Positions 28,261 through 38,773 of a stretch of DNA of 64,000 nt are shown here, one piece after another. The stretch is taken from positions 9,130,874 through 9,194,873 of the forward strand of contig NC_039512.1 in NCBI RefSeq assembly GCF_003672135.1. Reading direction: 5' to 3'. The position numbers and the translations under genes are program-made. A model generated the notes under the pieces. The model did no database searches, was not told where the DNA came from, and worked only from the letters and a program-made list of their open reading frames with translations. Within the stretch, counting starts at the first letter, position 1; each line of letters starts with the position of its first letter. This DNA is from Ooceraea biroi. Lineage: Eukaryota; Arthropoda; Insecta; Hymenoptera; Formicidae.

Positions 28261-28266
28261 TTTATT
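28261..28266 (-). terminator. Polyadenylation signal of the PPP1R36-like gene
   Basis: AATAAA on the minus strand 16 bases beyond the stop codon at 28282-28284. Confidence 0.5.
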
Positions 28267-28281
28267 CGTGTATTCCGATAT

Positions 28282-30371
28282 TCACTCTAGAGTTGTAGCC
28301 ATAGAATAAGTATCAAATAATTTGCGATGACGACGTTTTATTTCTCGACGGATCCATCTTCTCCGAGCTTCTTCACGAATTTTATCATGTTTCTCGGTCG
28401 ACATCTCTTTTACTGGAAAATCTTCGATTGCTTCGTATTCGAATTTGCGAGATGGCAATCTTTTAATTTTTTGGATCTGTTCCTGTATGTCATAAAATAG
28501 ATATATGATTTTGCTGTATTCGGCTAAGATTCTCATTTATTTTGTATGCCAAAGCAAGAAGACACTTACCGAAAGTTTATCAAGAGGCACACTTCTTCGC
28601 GTTTCCATAATCTTGCTATCGAGTGGACTAATTTCCATCGATTCGGCTGGCTCCTCCGTTTCGTTTGGTGCTAACATTATATCGTAATCTGAACGATTAT
28701 GACCCAGTATACCTACCCTGATTCCCAATTGGGACAACATTTCCTCTTTGATAAGGAGAGCATTTTTGAGATAAATGATTTTCGGGTCATGCGCATCTAG
28801 ATCTACTATCCCTTTAGGTAAACAGAGCAAATAATTATTTACACGACAGAATGCAACCATCAACTTGTATAATAGCAGACCAAGCGCAGCAATAATGGTA
28901 TTACCTAATAAAAGAAGGCGATAATCGCAGTCCGAGTACACCAGCTCATGAGACAGAGGGGAGTTCTTGAGTAATCGACTTTTCAATGTCTGCTTCATGG
29001 CTTCACGGCCATGTAATATGCGAATGTCGTCCTCCAGCATGTCCTGAATAACTCTGCTGCCGCTCTGTCTCTGTGCAGTGTTGTACGCTTCGGTCCGAAG
29101 TAGTCTGTGCAATTCCAGTTCTGTGAAAAGAACGGCTGGCGACGTAACGACTCCCTTTATGGACACTGCGCCTCGGTCTTGGATACCTTACCGATCAAGG
29201 TGTAATATTTGCGTTGCAACGCTATCCACACGACACGGTGAGCCACGCTAATCAGGGCTTCGAAGATCCTCAGGTCCTTTTCACCCTGCGACTGCGTGAC
29301 CGACGTCCGTTTCTTGGTAGTCATCACGTGGTGATACTGCGACCCGCTCTGGCAGCCCAGTATCAAATCCACGTATTCTCTACCCAGGACGCAGCGAAGG
29401 GTACGCATATCCTCGGCATACTGGGATCTGTGTCCACGTGCCAACGGATTCGGCGCCTTCCTCATGGTGGCGGCTCGCTCCTGCATCAAGTCCTCCCATA
29501 TCTCTACATAGTGTTGGAAATAGACGATCAACGCCCTTAGAAATCGGTCAACGATCGGCAAGTGCAGGAAGTTTATGAATTGGGGACTGACGGGTGTTAC
29601 AAGCAGGAAGAGCACGAGGTCTTTGATGTCTTGCAGAATAATCACGTCCGGCTCGTTCGGCATCACTTTCCTCAGATAATGCTTCCGAAATTTCATCTAT
29701 AAAAGTGACGATCGTTTCTTAATAATAATATTAATCAGTAAACAATTTTTATAAATCCCTCTTAGATATATATAGTTGCTGTTGATATTGTGTTTACCTT
29801 TTCGCTGTCATTCAGCATCTCCTGATAGCTTAAAATCAGGTATCCATGAGGGCAATAAATTTCCGAGGAAGTAGGCGTATCAGCAGTTTGCTTCTTTCGT
29901 CCCTTAGCTTGCTCATCTTCCGCCTTTGTTACACTGATAAATATCATTCAAATTTATGTGAACAGAAATCACACAGTTTTATTTTACATTATAAAATAAT
30001 AAAATTTGTTAAATTATTAAGCCAACACATTAATTATACATAAAAAATAACATTCTCTTAAGAATAAAGAAAAATATTGCTAAAATGGGTTATGCTAAAT
30101 TGTGTGTGTGTGTATTACGTAATATTTTAATTTATACCACGTTCGCATACAAAAAAAGCAATTTAGTAATTATACAATTAGAACAGCAATGATAGAGAAG
30201 TAAAAGAAATCAAATAGTACCCCAACTAAAATTTCTATTTCCATAGTTTCCCATATCACCAAGATATCATGCACACACACACACACACATGCACGCACGC
30301 ACGTACGCACAATACCTCGATAAGATCAATCCGTCTGAGATATCATCCCATGCAAAGTATCTTTCACCCAT
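28282..30371 (-). CDS. PPP1R36: Probable protein phosphatase 1 regulatory subunit 36
   Basis: PPP1R36 proteins are PP1 inhibitors linked to testis/sperm function in vertebrates. Five exons, complement(join(28282..28482,28570..29120,29192..29696,29798..29933,30316..30371)), keep phase throughout and give 482 residues. The ATG at 30371 has an in-frame stop shortly upstream. Family-like features are a helical core around FLHLPIVDRFLRALIVYFQH and the block RKYYTLIELELHRLLRTEAY, formed only when the 71-base intron 29121-29191 is removed; it resembles the vertebrate RKYLEVI..EIGRLLRSDTFN block. The C-terminus is strongly basic (ARRRWIRREIKRRHRK). No classic RVxF PP1 motif is obvious to me. The assignment rests on remembered similarity; an unrelated insect-specific helical protein is the alternative. 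Confidence 0.62.
30270..30310. repeat. Degenerate CA / GCAC repeat in the first intron of the PPP1R36-like gene
   Basis: A short CA run followed by imperfect GCAC units ends a few bases from the exon 1 donor (30315). A TG run lies further downstream in the same intron near 30100-30114. Confidence 0.8.
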
Positions 30372-30788
30372 ATTTAAGTGTCAGAAAAATACAACCTCTT
30401 CTTGGCAATTTCTTAGAAAAGAATTCCAAGTTGTTAGGTTCTATGAATCGACATATCTCTTTCTAATTTAGTACATAGTGAAGGTATAGCAGAACCAAAT
30501 TATTGATTCTAGGAAGATATATCTACATAGACATAGTTGTCTGTTACGAATAGGTATACTCTGAATACTTCTTACTACTGATAAAATCGGAATAATAAAG
30601 TTGCAAATTTTGTTAAATAACATAGAAATTGTATAAAACAAAAATAGTTAATATATATATAATAATTATAACATAAAACAATTTAATGATGATTACATGC
30701 TTTCTTACTATATTTTAACATATCATAAATCTAAATAAAGTTCTATAAAGCAAAATATATTCACATATACGCTTTTTTTTAAATATTA

Positions 30789-30794
30789 TTTATT
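30789..30794 (-). terminator. Polyadenylation signal of mRpL9
   Basis: AATAAA on the minus strand 44 bases past the stop codon at 30838-30840. The 466 bases between this gene and the PPP1R36 start show nothing else. Confidence 0.5.
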
Positions 30795-30837
30795 CATTTT
30801 ATAAGATAATAAGTGACAAATGTACATCTTCACTTGT

Positions 30838-31793
30838 TCAACTCAATTTGTTTTCCGATTCGTTCAATTTATTCGCCTCGGACTGGAGAGAATCTAATAT
30901 CGGTTTGTCCTCGGGAAATATTGGCTCAGGTGGTAACTTCCAAAACTCGGGGACAAATAATCGCGCCGCCTTTTCAGTCGCCCAGTGATGTATGACACAT
31001 CTCACCTTAATTTGCTCGCGATTGTTAATCGTCAGCGTAACATAAAATTCTTTTCCTTCTATATCCATGTTCGGTCCTGATATCGGTTTTTCAGGCATTG
31101 TTATTGCATCTTCGGGCACACTGACACTGACTTTGCGAAAATGTGTTCTTATATGCCATTTTTCCAATGTCCACGGTACATCCTTCGACATTACCACTGC
31201 TACTTGTAACTGTGTCAGATACTTCATTGTGTTCTCCACAGTAACAGAACTAAATGGTGACTCGACCTCTTGAGTCTCTACTAGTTTCATATATTTTTCA
31301 ACATTCTCAGGAGTAGCATAATCTGCTAATTTTGGCAGTAAAAGCGACTTGTATGCAACATTTGCAGGTATCGATACCCTAGTACCAACATTACCAATTC
31401 CTGATACAAATTTAGTTAGAATCAAATCGAGTACTTTCTGCTTTTTTTTATCCTGGTGATCAACAACTTCATAAATGTAATGCCTTGATTTGAAGCGATG
31501 TGGCTTCTGATTCTTCTTGTGCAGAGGGAGTTCATATTTTCTTTTAAGAATATAAGTATTCTGTAAGAGCACAATGTATATCATTAGAATAAAAATTTAG
31601 ATTTTTCTATACATAATTTATATGCACAAACACCTATTAAACCTTCAAACAGGCGCGTATATGTATGCAACGTAACACTTGTAATGTTAAAGAGAATTAC
31701 CCGTGTTTGTTGTAACAAACAGTCTGCTTGACTCGGCAAAGGCGCTGCTAACATCTTTACATGATTTACGAGTAATTTCGGAAATTTCAGCAT
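30838..31793 (-). CDS. mRpL9: Mitochondrial large-subunit ribosomal protein bL9m
   Basis: Component of the mitochondrial 39S ribosomal subunit, imported into the matrix. Two exons, complement(join(30838..31560,31701..31793)), phase 0, give 271 residues. The L9 N-terminal fold lies at about residues 68-122: KVLDLILTKFVSGIGNVGTR, then a VSIPANVAYKSLLLP stretch matching the bacterial L9 pattern of Gly-rich turn, Tyr and LLP, then ATPENVEKY. The first exon is short, basic and hydrophobic (MLKFPKLLVNHVK), consistent with a mitochondrial targeting peptide. The C-terminal part is lineage-specific. It lies head-to-tail with the PPP1R36-like gene and diverges from Rpn5 across about 2 kb that has been invaded by DNA transposons. 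Confidence 0.88.
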
Positions 31794-32160
31794 AGTTGTT
31801 TCCTTTTAAATCGCTCTGCGATAATAATAAAGGATGAAATAATTTTGAAACTAGATGCTAGGTTAATTTGCTGTTGACAAGAACAAATTTTAGCTATATG
31901 ATTCTTTAACAACAAATTAGTATATTCATCTAAACTTCATCGTACAACAGCAACAATTTCTCTTAGAAATATTGCGTTTAATTATCAGAATCTTTTTTAG
32001 GTTTGGTTCCACAAACGTGCCATAAGTCACCATATACTTAACCAAACATAACTATAGAGACCCAATATAACTAAGGGCGCAGTCCCATGGTGCGGAACGT
32101 GCGCAATGCGGAATTGGCGGAACGAAGTCCGTCCAATCACAGACGTTCCGCCAACTGTAA

Positions 32161-32351
32161 TCCGCTGAAATGTATTTTCCTATGTCCCATGCAGCAGAAC
32201 TTGCGGAAGCGCAATTGGCCTCCACCAATCACATGATTTTTTCCGTAAATTCTTCTGTTGTGTCTATCGGAATAGCGTATATTATTGGCGCGCACAAATT
32301 ACACTTCCGCGTTTTCCGCTGCATGGGACATAGGAAAATAAACTTCAGCGG
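32161..32351. mobile_element. Nested MITE inside the Harbinger element
   Basis: A 191-base element with about 35-base inverted arms starting TCCGCTGAA and ending TTCAGCGGA, sharing the block TTTTCCTATGTCCCATGCAGC with few mismatches. Its internal layout (GTCCCATG, GCGGAA, AATTGGC, CCAATCAC) parallels the enclosing element, so it may be a related family. Confidence 0.7.
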
Positions 32352-32369
32352 ATCGGAATTACTACGTGT

Positions 32370-32745
32370 ATGCACGTGAAAATGCATGTAGGCAAAACGA
32401 TGAATTTTGAAGAATTGTTTATTGTTATTTGTGAGCTACTAAAAAGATTAAAACAAAGTTGGTGTGTATTTAAAAAACAGGAGATACGTCGCAAAATTGT
32501 AAAACTGTATTTATTATACAGAATTGCAAGAAAAAATGAAAATATACAGAATCAACGGAAGTGTTGGGTACGAAGCATATTTAGTGCCGAAAGAAGATTG
32601 CTACAAGGAGCAAGCAATAATCTTGTAAAAGAAATGTTGGTCGAAGACAGAAAAATATATAGATTATTTTAGAATGCCACCTCAAATATTTAAAACGTTA
32701 TTAACATTTGGTCCGACCACTCATCGGTAAAAAATATGTTGTTCG
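32370..32745 (+). pseudogene. Harbinger transposase N-terminal remnant
   Basis: About 100 codons, then a stop and a frameshift. WVRSIFSAERRLLQG followed by LVKEMLVEDRKIYRLF and, in the next frame, RMPPQIFKTLLTF resembles the start of Harbinger nucleases (HARBI1-type), where a WVR.. motif is followed by L..EL..ED...Y..FLRM. The catalytic DDE region is absent, so the copy is dead. Confidence 0.6.
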
Positions 32746-33045
32746 AGAACCTATTTTGCCTTAAATGCGGCTCCTGATTATACACTGATAATACAATCTA
32801 AAACATTATACTTGTGAAGCCATTTACTGACAATACTATTTACCATATATTTTTGTAAAGACAAATTAAAAATCATTTTGCCTTTTTCCACTGGTAACTG
32901 GTAACGTGATTCCGCAATAAAATAAAAATGTGCGGAAAGAAATCGGCGGAACGAACGTAACAATGATCGAACCAATCACGAGCGTTCCGCCAATTCCGCA
33001 TTGCGCACATTCCGCACCATGAGACTGCGCCCGTATGGATTGCGG

Positions 33046-33184
33046 TACACTGAGGTGCATAAATGACTTCCTTTTTCGGTGTAAATGGTGTAGATAAGCG
33101 CGCCATCTGCGTGGTCGAGTGTATGCTTCGCTTATCTACACCTATCTACACCGAAAAAGGAAGTCATTTATGCACCTCAGTGTA
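33046..33184. mobile_element. Fold-back MITE with TA ends
   Basis: A 139-base near-perfect palindrome: TACACTGAGGTGCATAAATG at the left end and its complement ending CCTCAGTGTA at the right. Arms are about 53 bases around a loop of about 28. The TA at each outer edge suggests a Tc1/mariner-mobilised hairpin. 33185-33762, up to the Rpn5 start, shows only AT-rich promoter-like DNA. Confidence 0.8.
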
Positions 33185-33762
33185 CTTTGTATATCTAGTG
33201 ACTTTACTAAAAATGAGCGTCGAGCGTCAGCATGAAATAGCACCTTTACTTGAGGTTCTCTAGTCACGATGACATATCATATACATTCTTTTCTCGTGGC
33301 ACAACGCAGCGGCTGACGGCTATCGTGACAATCGATTTAGGTCGGTATTGGCAGATATCGGATATCTCATTACTTGATACACTCACGCACACATTAGATT
33401 TAAAATTAATTAGTATTTATTATAAAAAAAGATATATGAAAAATTGTTTTTCACAAAGCACCACAAAGTAGTACGTATCTCCTCATAATAGGTTAATACG
33501 AAGCATTTCATCTGTCACGGTCATTTAATGTCATTGATTATTCACGATAATACAGGTAGATATGAACTTTCTTTTCTATTATTGCTTCACAATTGATGAA
33601 TCTTTATGTTATGGTTCCTTTCTCTCTATTTATACGAATAATCGGTGCAATGACTTGGCATTTGCTATTCTAACCTTTCAAAAATGAGTGTACATGTTTA
33701 TCTTCAATAACAGTTTTTAATTTTCGATTCGCGCGGAATTAGATATCATCAAATAGTAAAAA

Positions 33763-34009
33763 ATGGCGGATGCAGCAATGGACAACTCTGGCAGACTCGT
33801 CAAGATGGAAGTAGATTACAGTAGTACTTGCGACGCAAAAATTCCAGAATGTAAGAAGCTCGCTTCTGAAGGAAAATTGCACGATGCTCTAGATCAGTTG
33901 TTGGCCTTGGAGAAGCTTACCAGAACTGTTAAGTATACATATTATTATATACATTATATACATTATATACATATTGTTCACATAATATTACAAGGTAAAT
34001 TTGTATATA

Positions 34010-34086
<77 letters not shown>

Positions 34087-34219
34087 ATTATGCATATTAT
34101 ATATATATATATGGGTGCGTTTGGGAAGACGCTATTAGCATTATGTAGCGCTGAAAATCTATAGTATACGTGACATGACTATAGAGTTTTAGCGCTGATA
34201 GTGAGCTCCCCAAACACAG

Positions 34220-34273
<54 letters not shown>

Positions 34274-36225
34274 GACATGGAGTAATATTTTCTCTTTTTT
34301 TAAACTCATAGGGTGCCGACATGGCATCAACGTCGAGACTTCTCGTAGGGATAGTCGAAATTTGCTTGGAAGCAAAAAACTGGTCAGCACTGAACGAACA
34401 TATAATCCTATTATCGAAACGACGTTCCCAGTTGAAACAAGCTGTCACAAAGATGGTTCAAGAATGTTGTACTTACGTAGACAAAATGCCTAATAAGGAA
34501 ACTATGGTGAAATTGATAGAAACACTTCGTTCGGTCACAGAAGGGAAGGTAAATTACATTTACAATCGATGTAATCAATCTATGTACTATCCATATCATC
34601 CATACACGTTAATTCGTGTCAATTCGTGTGAAGAGTAATGGAAAAAAATTTTACGTGTCAGATATACGTAGAGGTAGAAAGGGCAAGACTTACTCATCGT
34701 TTAGCCAAAATAAAAGAAGCAGAAGGTGACGTTGCGGGCGCTGCAGCTGTGATGCTCGAATTGCAGGTACATGGTTCTCAACAGAAATATTATTTTAATC
34801 CGAGTCAAACACAAGAAATATTGTAAAGAAAAAAGAAAAGAATTAAATGGCGCGTCGCACAGGTGGAAACTTATGGCAGCATGTCACGTCGAGAGAAGGC
34901 TTCCCTCATTCTGGAACAGATGAGACTCTGTTTGGCCAAACAGGACTTTATGAGAACGCAGATTATAGCGAAAAAGATCAACGTCAAGTTCTTCACCGAC
35001 GAGAACGATGAGGAAACACAGGCTTTGAAGCTAAAATATTACGAGTACGCGCACGTGCATTGTTTCATACCAACTCGTTTGCTCATTACTAGTTTCGATA
35101 AATTGCATTTTCTTTTCATTTTTGTATTTTTCTTTTTTTTAATGTTCAGCTTGATGATGGAATTGGCTCGTCACGAAGGTTGGCACTTAGAATTGTGTCG
35201 TCATAATCGAGCGATATTGGAAACTCCAGCGATTCGAGACGACACAGAGAAAAGACACACCGCGCTTTCGCGAGCGGTTTTGTATCTTGTACTCGCCCCG
35301 CACGAGCCCGAGCAAGCTGACTTAACTCATAGATTGCTGGCCGACAAACTTCTGGACGAGATACCCACATACAAGTACGTAATGTAAGATCTCCGTCTCT
35401 TCGACTCGAAACAAAATAACGAGATCATTTCCAGAGAACTGCTGCGTTTATTCGTAAATCCCGAGTTGATAAAGTGGTCAGGATTATGCGAAATTTACGA
35501 AAGAGATCTGAGATCGACCGAAGTTTTCTCTGCCTCGACCGAAGAAGGTTGCAAAAGATGGGCAGACTTGCGGAATCGCGTGGTGGAACACGTAAGTCCT
35601 CGTTGTCTCCTCTTTCTCCGTCGTCTCCCTCCTCCTGCATTTAATGTACGAAATAAATATGTAAGCGACCGATCGGTATTACCATCTTAGATATAAGAGG
35701 ACGAACAGAAATGTCGGTAAGCGGAAGGTTCGGGGTAGCTCAGTGGATTAGAGCACAGTTGCCCGGAAAGCGAAAGACCCGGGCTTCGATTCCCGGCCTC
35801 GGCTATCCGGGCTCCCGTATAGTTTTCTCTCGTCACTCTTACAAAATATGCGCGACATTTTACGTACTTATTTATTTCGTGTCGTTAAAAGATTAATCCT
35901 CATCTTTCTTTTTATTTTTCATTTTTTAACATAGAATATCAGAATCATGGCTAAATACTACACCAAGATCACATTAACTCGTATGGCTGAATTGTTGGAT
36001 CTTCCAACCGAAGAAACAGAAGCGTGTCTCTGCAACTTGGTAGAAACAGGCGTAATTAGCGCACGGACGGATCGTCCAGCTGGCGTAGTCCGTTTCACCG
36101 GTACACAAGAACCGGCTGCTCTCTTGGATACATGGGCCGCTTCACTATCAAAACTTATGGGCCTCGTGAATCACACGACCCATTTAATTCATCAGGAAGA
36201 AATGTTAGCCGTTGCACAATCTTAA
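33763..36225 (+). CDS. Rpn5: 26S proteasome regulatory subunit Rpn5 (PSMD12)
   Basis: Lid subunit of the 19S regulatory particle; a PCI-domain scaffold contacting the Rpn11 and Rpn8/9 region of the lid. Seven exons (33763-33927, 34312-34548, 34662-34766, 34863-35044, 35150-35374, 35435-35591, 35935-36225) give 453 residues, matching the usual length of about 455. Diagnostic stretches are LLSKRRSQLKQAVTKMVQ, IYVEVERARLTHRLAKIKE, VETYGSM, ILEQMRLCLAKQDF, RTQIIAKKIN, and in the last exon NIRIMAKYYTKITLTRMAEL, the C-terminal PCI winged-helix strand. Exon 4 ends at a GTACGC donor (phase 2) and exon 5 at GTACGT, each needed to restore the conserved KYYDLM and PTYKELL junctions. Intron 1 holds CA and TA repeats and a hairpin; intron 6 holds a tRNA-like SINE. 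Confidence 0.96.
34012..34084. repeat. CA microsatellite in Rpn5 intron 1
   Basis: About 36 uninterrupted CA units less than 100 bases after the exon 1 donor. Confidence 0.98.
34113..34221. mobile_element. Hairpin MITE in Rpn5 intron 1
   Basis: A 109-base inverted repeat: GGGTGCGTTTGGG at the left and CCCCAAACACAGCC at the right, with inner AGCGCTGAAAATCTATAG mirrored by CTATAGAGTTTTAGCGCT. It lies between TA runs, so it probably inserted into a TA microsatellite. Confidence 0.7.
34222..34270. repeat. TA microsatellite in Rpn5 intron 1
   Basis: About 24 TA units directly after the hairpin element and 41 bases before the exon 2 acceptor. Confidence 0.97.
35727..35806 (+). mobile_element. tRNA-derived SINE head in Rpn5 intron 6
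   Basis: An A box (TAGCTCAGTGGATTAGAGC) and a B box (TTCGATTCC) stand at tRNA spacing. The D arm and T arm (CCGGG..CCCGG) pair, and the flanking acceptor arms TTCGGGG/CCTCGGC pair at about six of seven positions. The anticodon arm (CAGTT..) does not close and no intact anticodon loop is seen, so it is not a functional tRNA. A tRNA-derived SINE or tRNA pseudogene fits best. Confidence 0.6.
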
Positions 36226-37617
36226 ATAACAGATACAAGATGCATCTGCTAGCCTATATTATTCGTGATTCATTATACGTATAATAATGTTTTCATTCAG
36301 TTTAAGTATTATGTATCATTTACAGATCAATGCGCGCAGGTCAAACTAATGTCACATTACGATTTTCGGTCGTTATATATAGCTATTGTATGCAAGTAAT
36401 ATTTAAAATATAAATTTCTTGATAAAAGATCGAATGTTTTATTGAAAATTTGTATAATTTATATCCTAGGTACAATCTTGTTTTCTTGTTTTCTGTTTTG
36501 AAATACAGGAATATAGGGGCAGCCATACAGCGGATACTTCCCTCTTTCCCCATCAAGATTACTGAAGGGAATTAGCTAGACCCGTTGTTGACTCATTGTC
36601 AGTCGGAAGCCCTAAGCATACAAACATTACTGAATGAGTATGATTAAGGGCTCAGACGTCACGTCAGGGAAAATCTCGAACAACACAGACTCGGAAACAC
36701 AGACGGAATTCAGATAATAATCGGATAATTCTGACATAGAGATAGTAGGCGATATTATTTGAGTCTTTTTGTAATTGCAAGATTGGAAAAAAATATTGCT
36801 CAGATTCCATGGATGGAGGAATTCAGTGCTAGCGTAGGCTAGATCCACACGACTAAGGTCACATTCATAGCTAGACTCAAGTCATGGGGGTCCACAGGGG
36901 CAAGATCGGGTAGATTTGCCCCCCCCCCCCCCCCGGAATAAGTAAATTAAAATTAAGGGTACATTTGCGCTCAAAAATAGGAGGTTTGTCCGGAATTTTT
37001 TTCTTAAACTGTAAACCTAATCGATATTTAATTTATATGAACTTGTTTTATTAACATTTTACTACATTTATGATTTAAAAAAAATTTATTAAAACATGCA
37101 CCCGTAAAATTACTTGTCGCGAGCCGCCTCAGAAAATTTTTCTCTTGATAGCGACCATCCTAACTCGTCTCCAGGTGATCTGAAACAAAAAAACCAAAGT
37201 GATACGTAATTTTCACACATGTGGCTATCGCATGAACTAGAATAAAGCAAAAAGAAAAATTAGAAGTTAAAAAAATATCGTTCCGAAAAATAAATATCGA
37301 TTTTTCGACCAAAATTAGCCATATTTTTTACAATAACAAAAAAAGTACAAGCTGTAATAAAATAATTCTAGGTCATGCGAGAAAGAGACTTGTGTTTTAT
37401 ATTTCCTGCTTTGAAGTCAATCGAACTATCTGTTTTCGAGATATCGTGGTCGCCAGATGAAAAAATGTTGTTTCGAGAAAAACGCGTTTAAGGGGGTCTT
37501 CTAGTCTAGCGGATCGGAAAAATCGATTTTTTGTTTTTTTTGCATATTTTGCAAGTATTTGGTATGAAAAATATGTCTGCAAAAGGATTTAGTCCGATTC
37601 GCAAAATTAACAAAGTT
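36226..37617. other. Intergenic DNA after Rpn5
   Basis: Rpn5 3' UTR and AT-rich DNA with no supported gene. A 16-base C homopolymer lies at 36919-36934. Confidence 0.4.
36919..36934. repeat. Poly-C tract
   Basis: Sixteen consecutive C residues. Confidence 0.95.
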
Positions 37618-38773
37618 CCCAGATAGCACATTAAATTCTATGAATATTCTATTTACTGTCAAATATGCTTATATGAGAATATTCCTTCAGAATTATGTAT
37701 GAATATGTCTAGAATATTTTTGTTTTCAAGGAACATTCTATAAATGTATGTAGTACATTATAAAAGTATTTAATAAGAATATGCTAAGAATGTTTCAAAA
37801 ACGTTAAAAGAATATACAACTTTTAGTCAGATGGCGTTAGAAAATAGAATGGTTAGGAACTAATGAATTGTTCACATCATCAAAGCACGACGTAGTACTT
37901 AGTACGAATAATTCCTTCAATATTAGTGACTCGAAAAAGAATCATTATTGTGTTTCGGTTTTTACAAACGCTCCCACGTAAAGTAGTGAAGTCCTCGACG
38001 ATATTCCATTGCATATTGATTTTCAACACTGCCGATTTAATAATCAGGCTCGAATACAACACAAGTCTATCGCGTTTGTCAGTATTCGCGATCGCCGTTT
38101 TTTAAGGATATAAGTATTTTTGAGGATTAAGGATATAATCCAGTTCAAGAAGAACTCGTATACTGTTCGCATTTCAATGTGTCCTTAATTGTATGAAGTG
38201 GAAAGAAGCAGTACTGGCAAAGAAACGAGAAGAAGAGGATACCGTGAGAGGGTTAGAATAATAATTATTTTCGTATTTGCTTACTGAAACTTAATGTTAT
38301 ATCACAATATTGTGATTAGTTTATACTGATGAATACTTTGATATTATTATTGTGATATTATTATATGATAATATATTAATTATAATAAAATATTTAAAAT
38401 TTATATTGTTTCTAATTTTATTTTAAATAAACGAAAATTTACATTAATTAAAACATTTTAAATATTTCAAATACACCAATTTCAAATACCTACAATTATT
38501 TTTCACAGTGTAACAAAATCAAAATATCTGTTAACATATAAATATAGAAAACTGCATTTTCATAATAAATGTTTAAATAGATTATGATTTTAATAAGTAT
38601 TATTATTCAATCCTTTGTCTATCAAAATATGTATTTGCATAAATATCTACAGTTTAAAAAGCAATTATACACAGAATATTTATGCATAGTAGACACGTGA
38701 AAAATAATTGGTATATCTCAAATATTTAAAATATTTTAAGTAATGTAAATTTTCATGTATAAATTATACCTCT

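Larger units (their letters stand above)
32075..33032. mobile_element. Internally deleted Harbinger-like DNA transposon
   Basis: Near-perfect terminal inverted repeats of about 50 bases: GGGCGCAGTC at 32075 and GACTGCGCCC ending at 33032, with shared inner GCGCAATGCGGAATTGGCGG. Inside is the N-terminal part of a Harbinger/HARBI1-type nuclease. The expected three-base target duplication is not intact (TAA left, GTA right). It carries a nested MITE and lies 281 bases upstream of mRpL9. Confidence 0.75.

Noticed and set aside
29121..29191. Reading 29157-29166 as a second start (two separate minus-strand genes)
   Set aside because: A 71-base GT-AG intron joins the two parts in phase and restores a family-like block; a 26-base intron at the nearer acceptor would be too short.
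35727..35806. Functional tRNA gene
   Set aside because: The anticodon stem does not pair and no 7-base anticodon loop can be placed.
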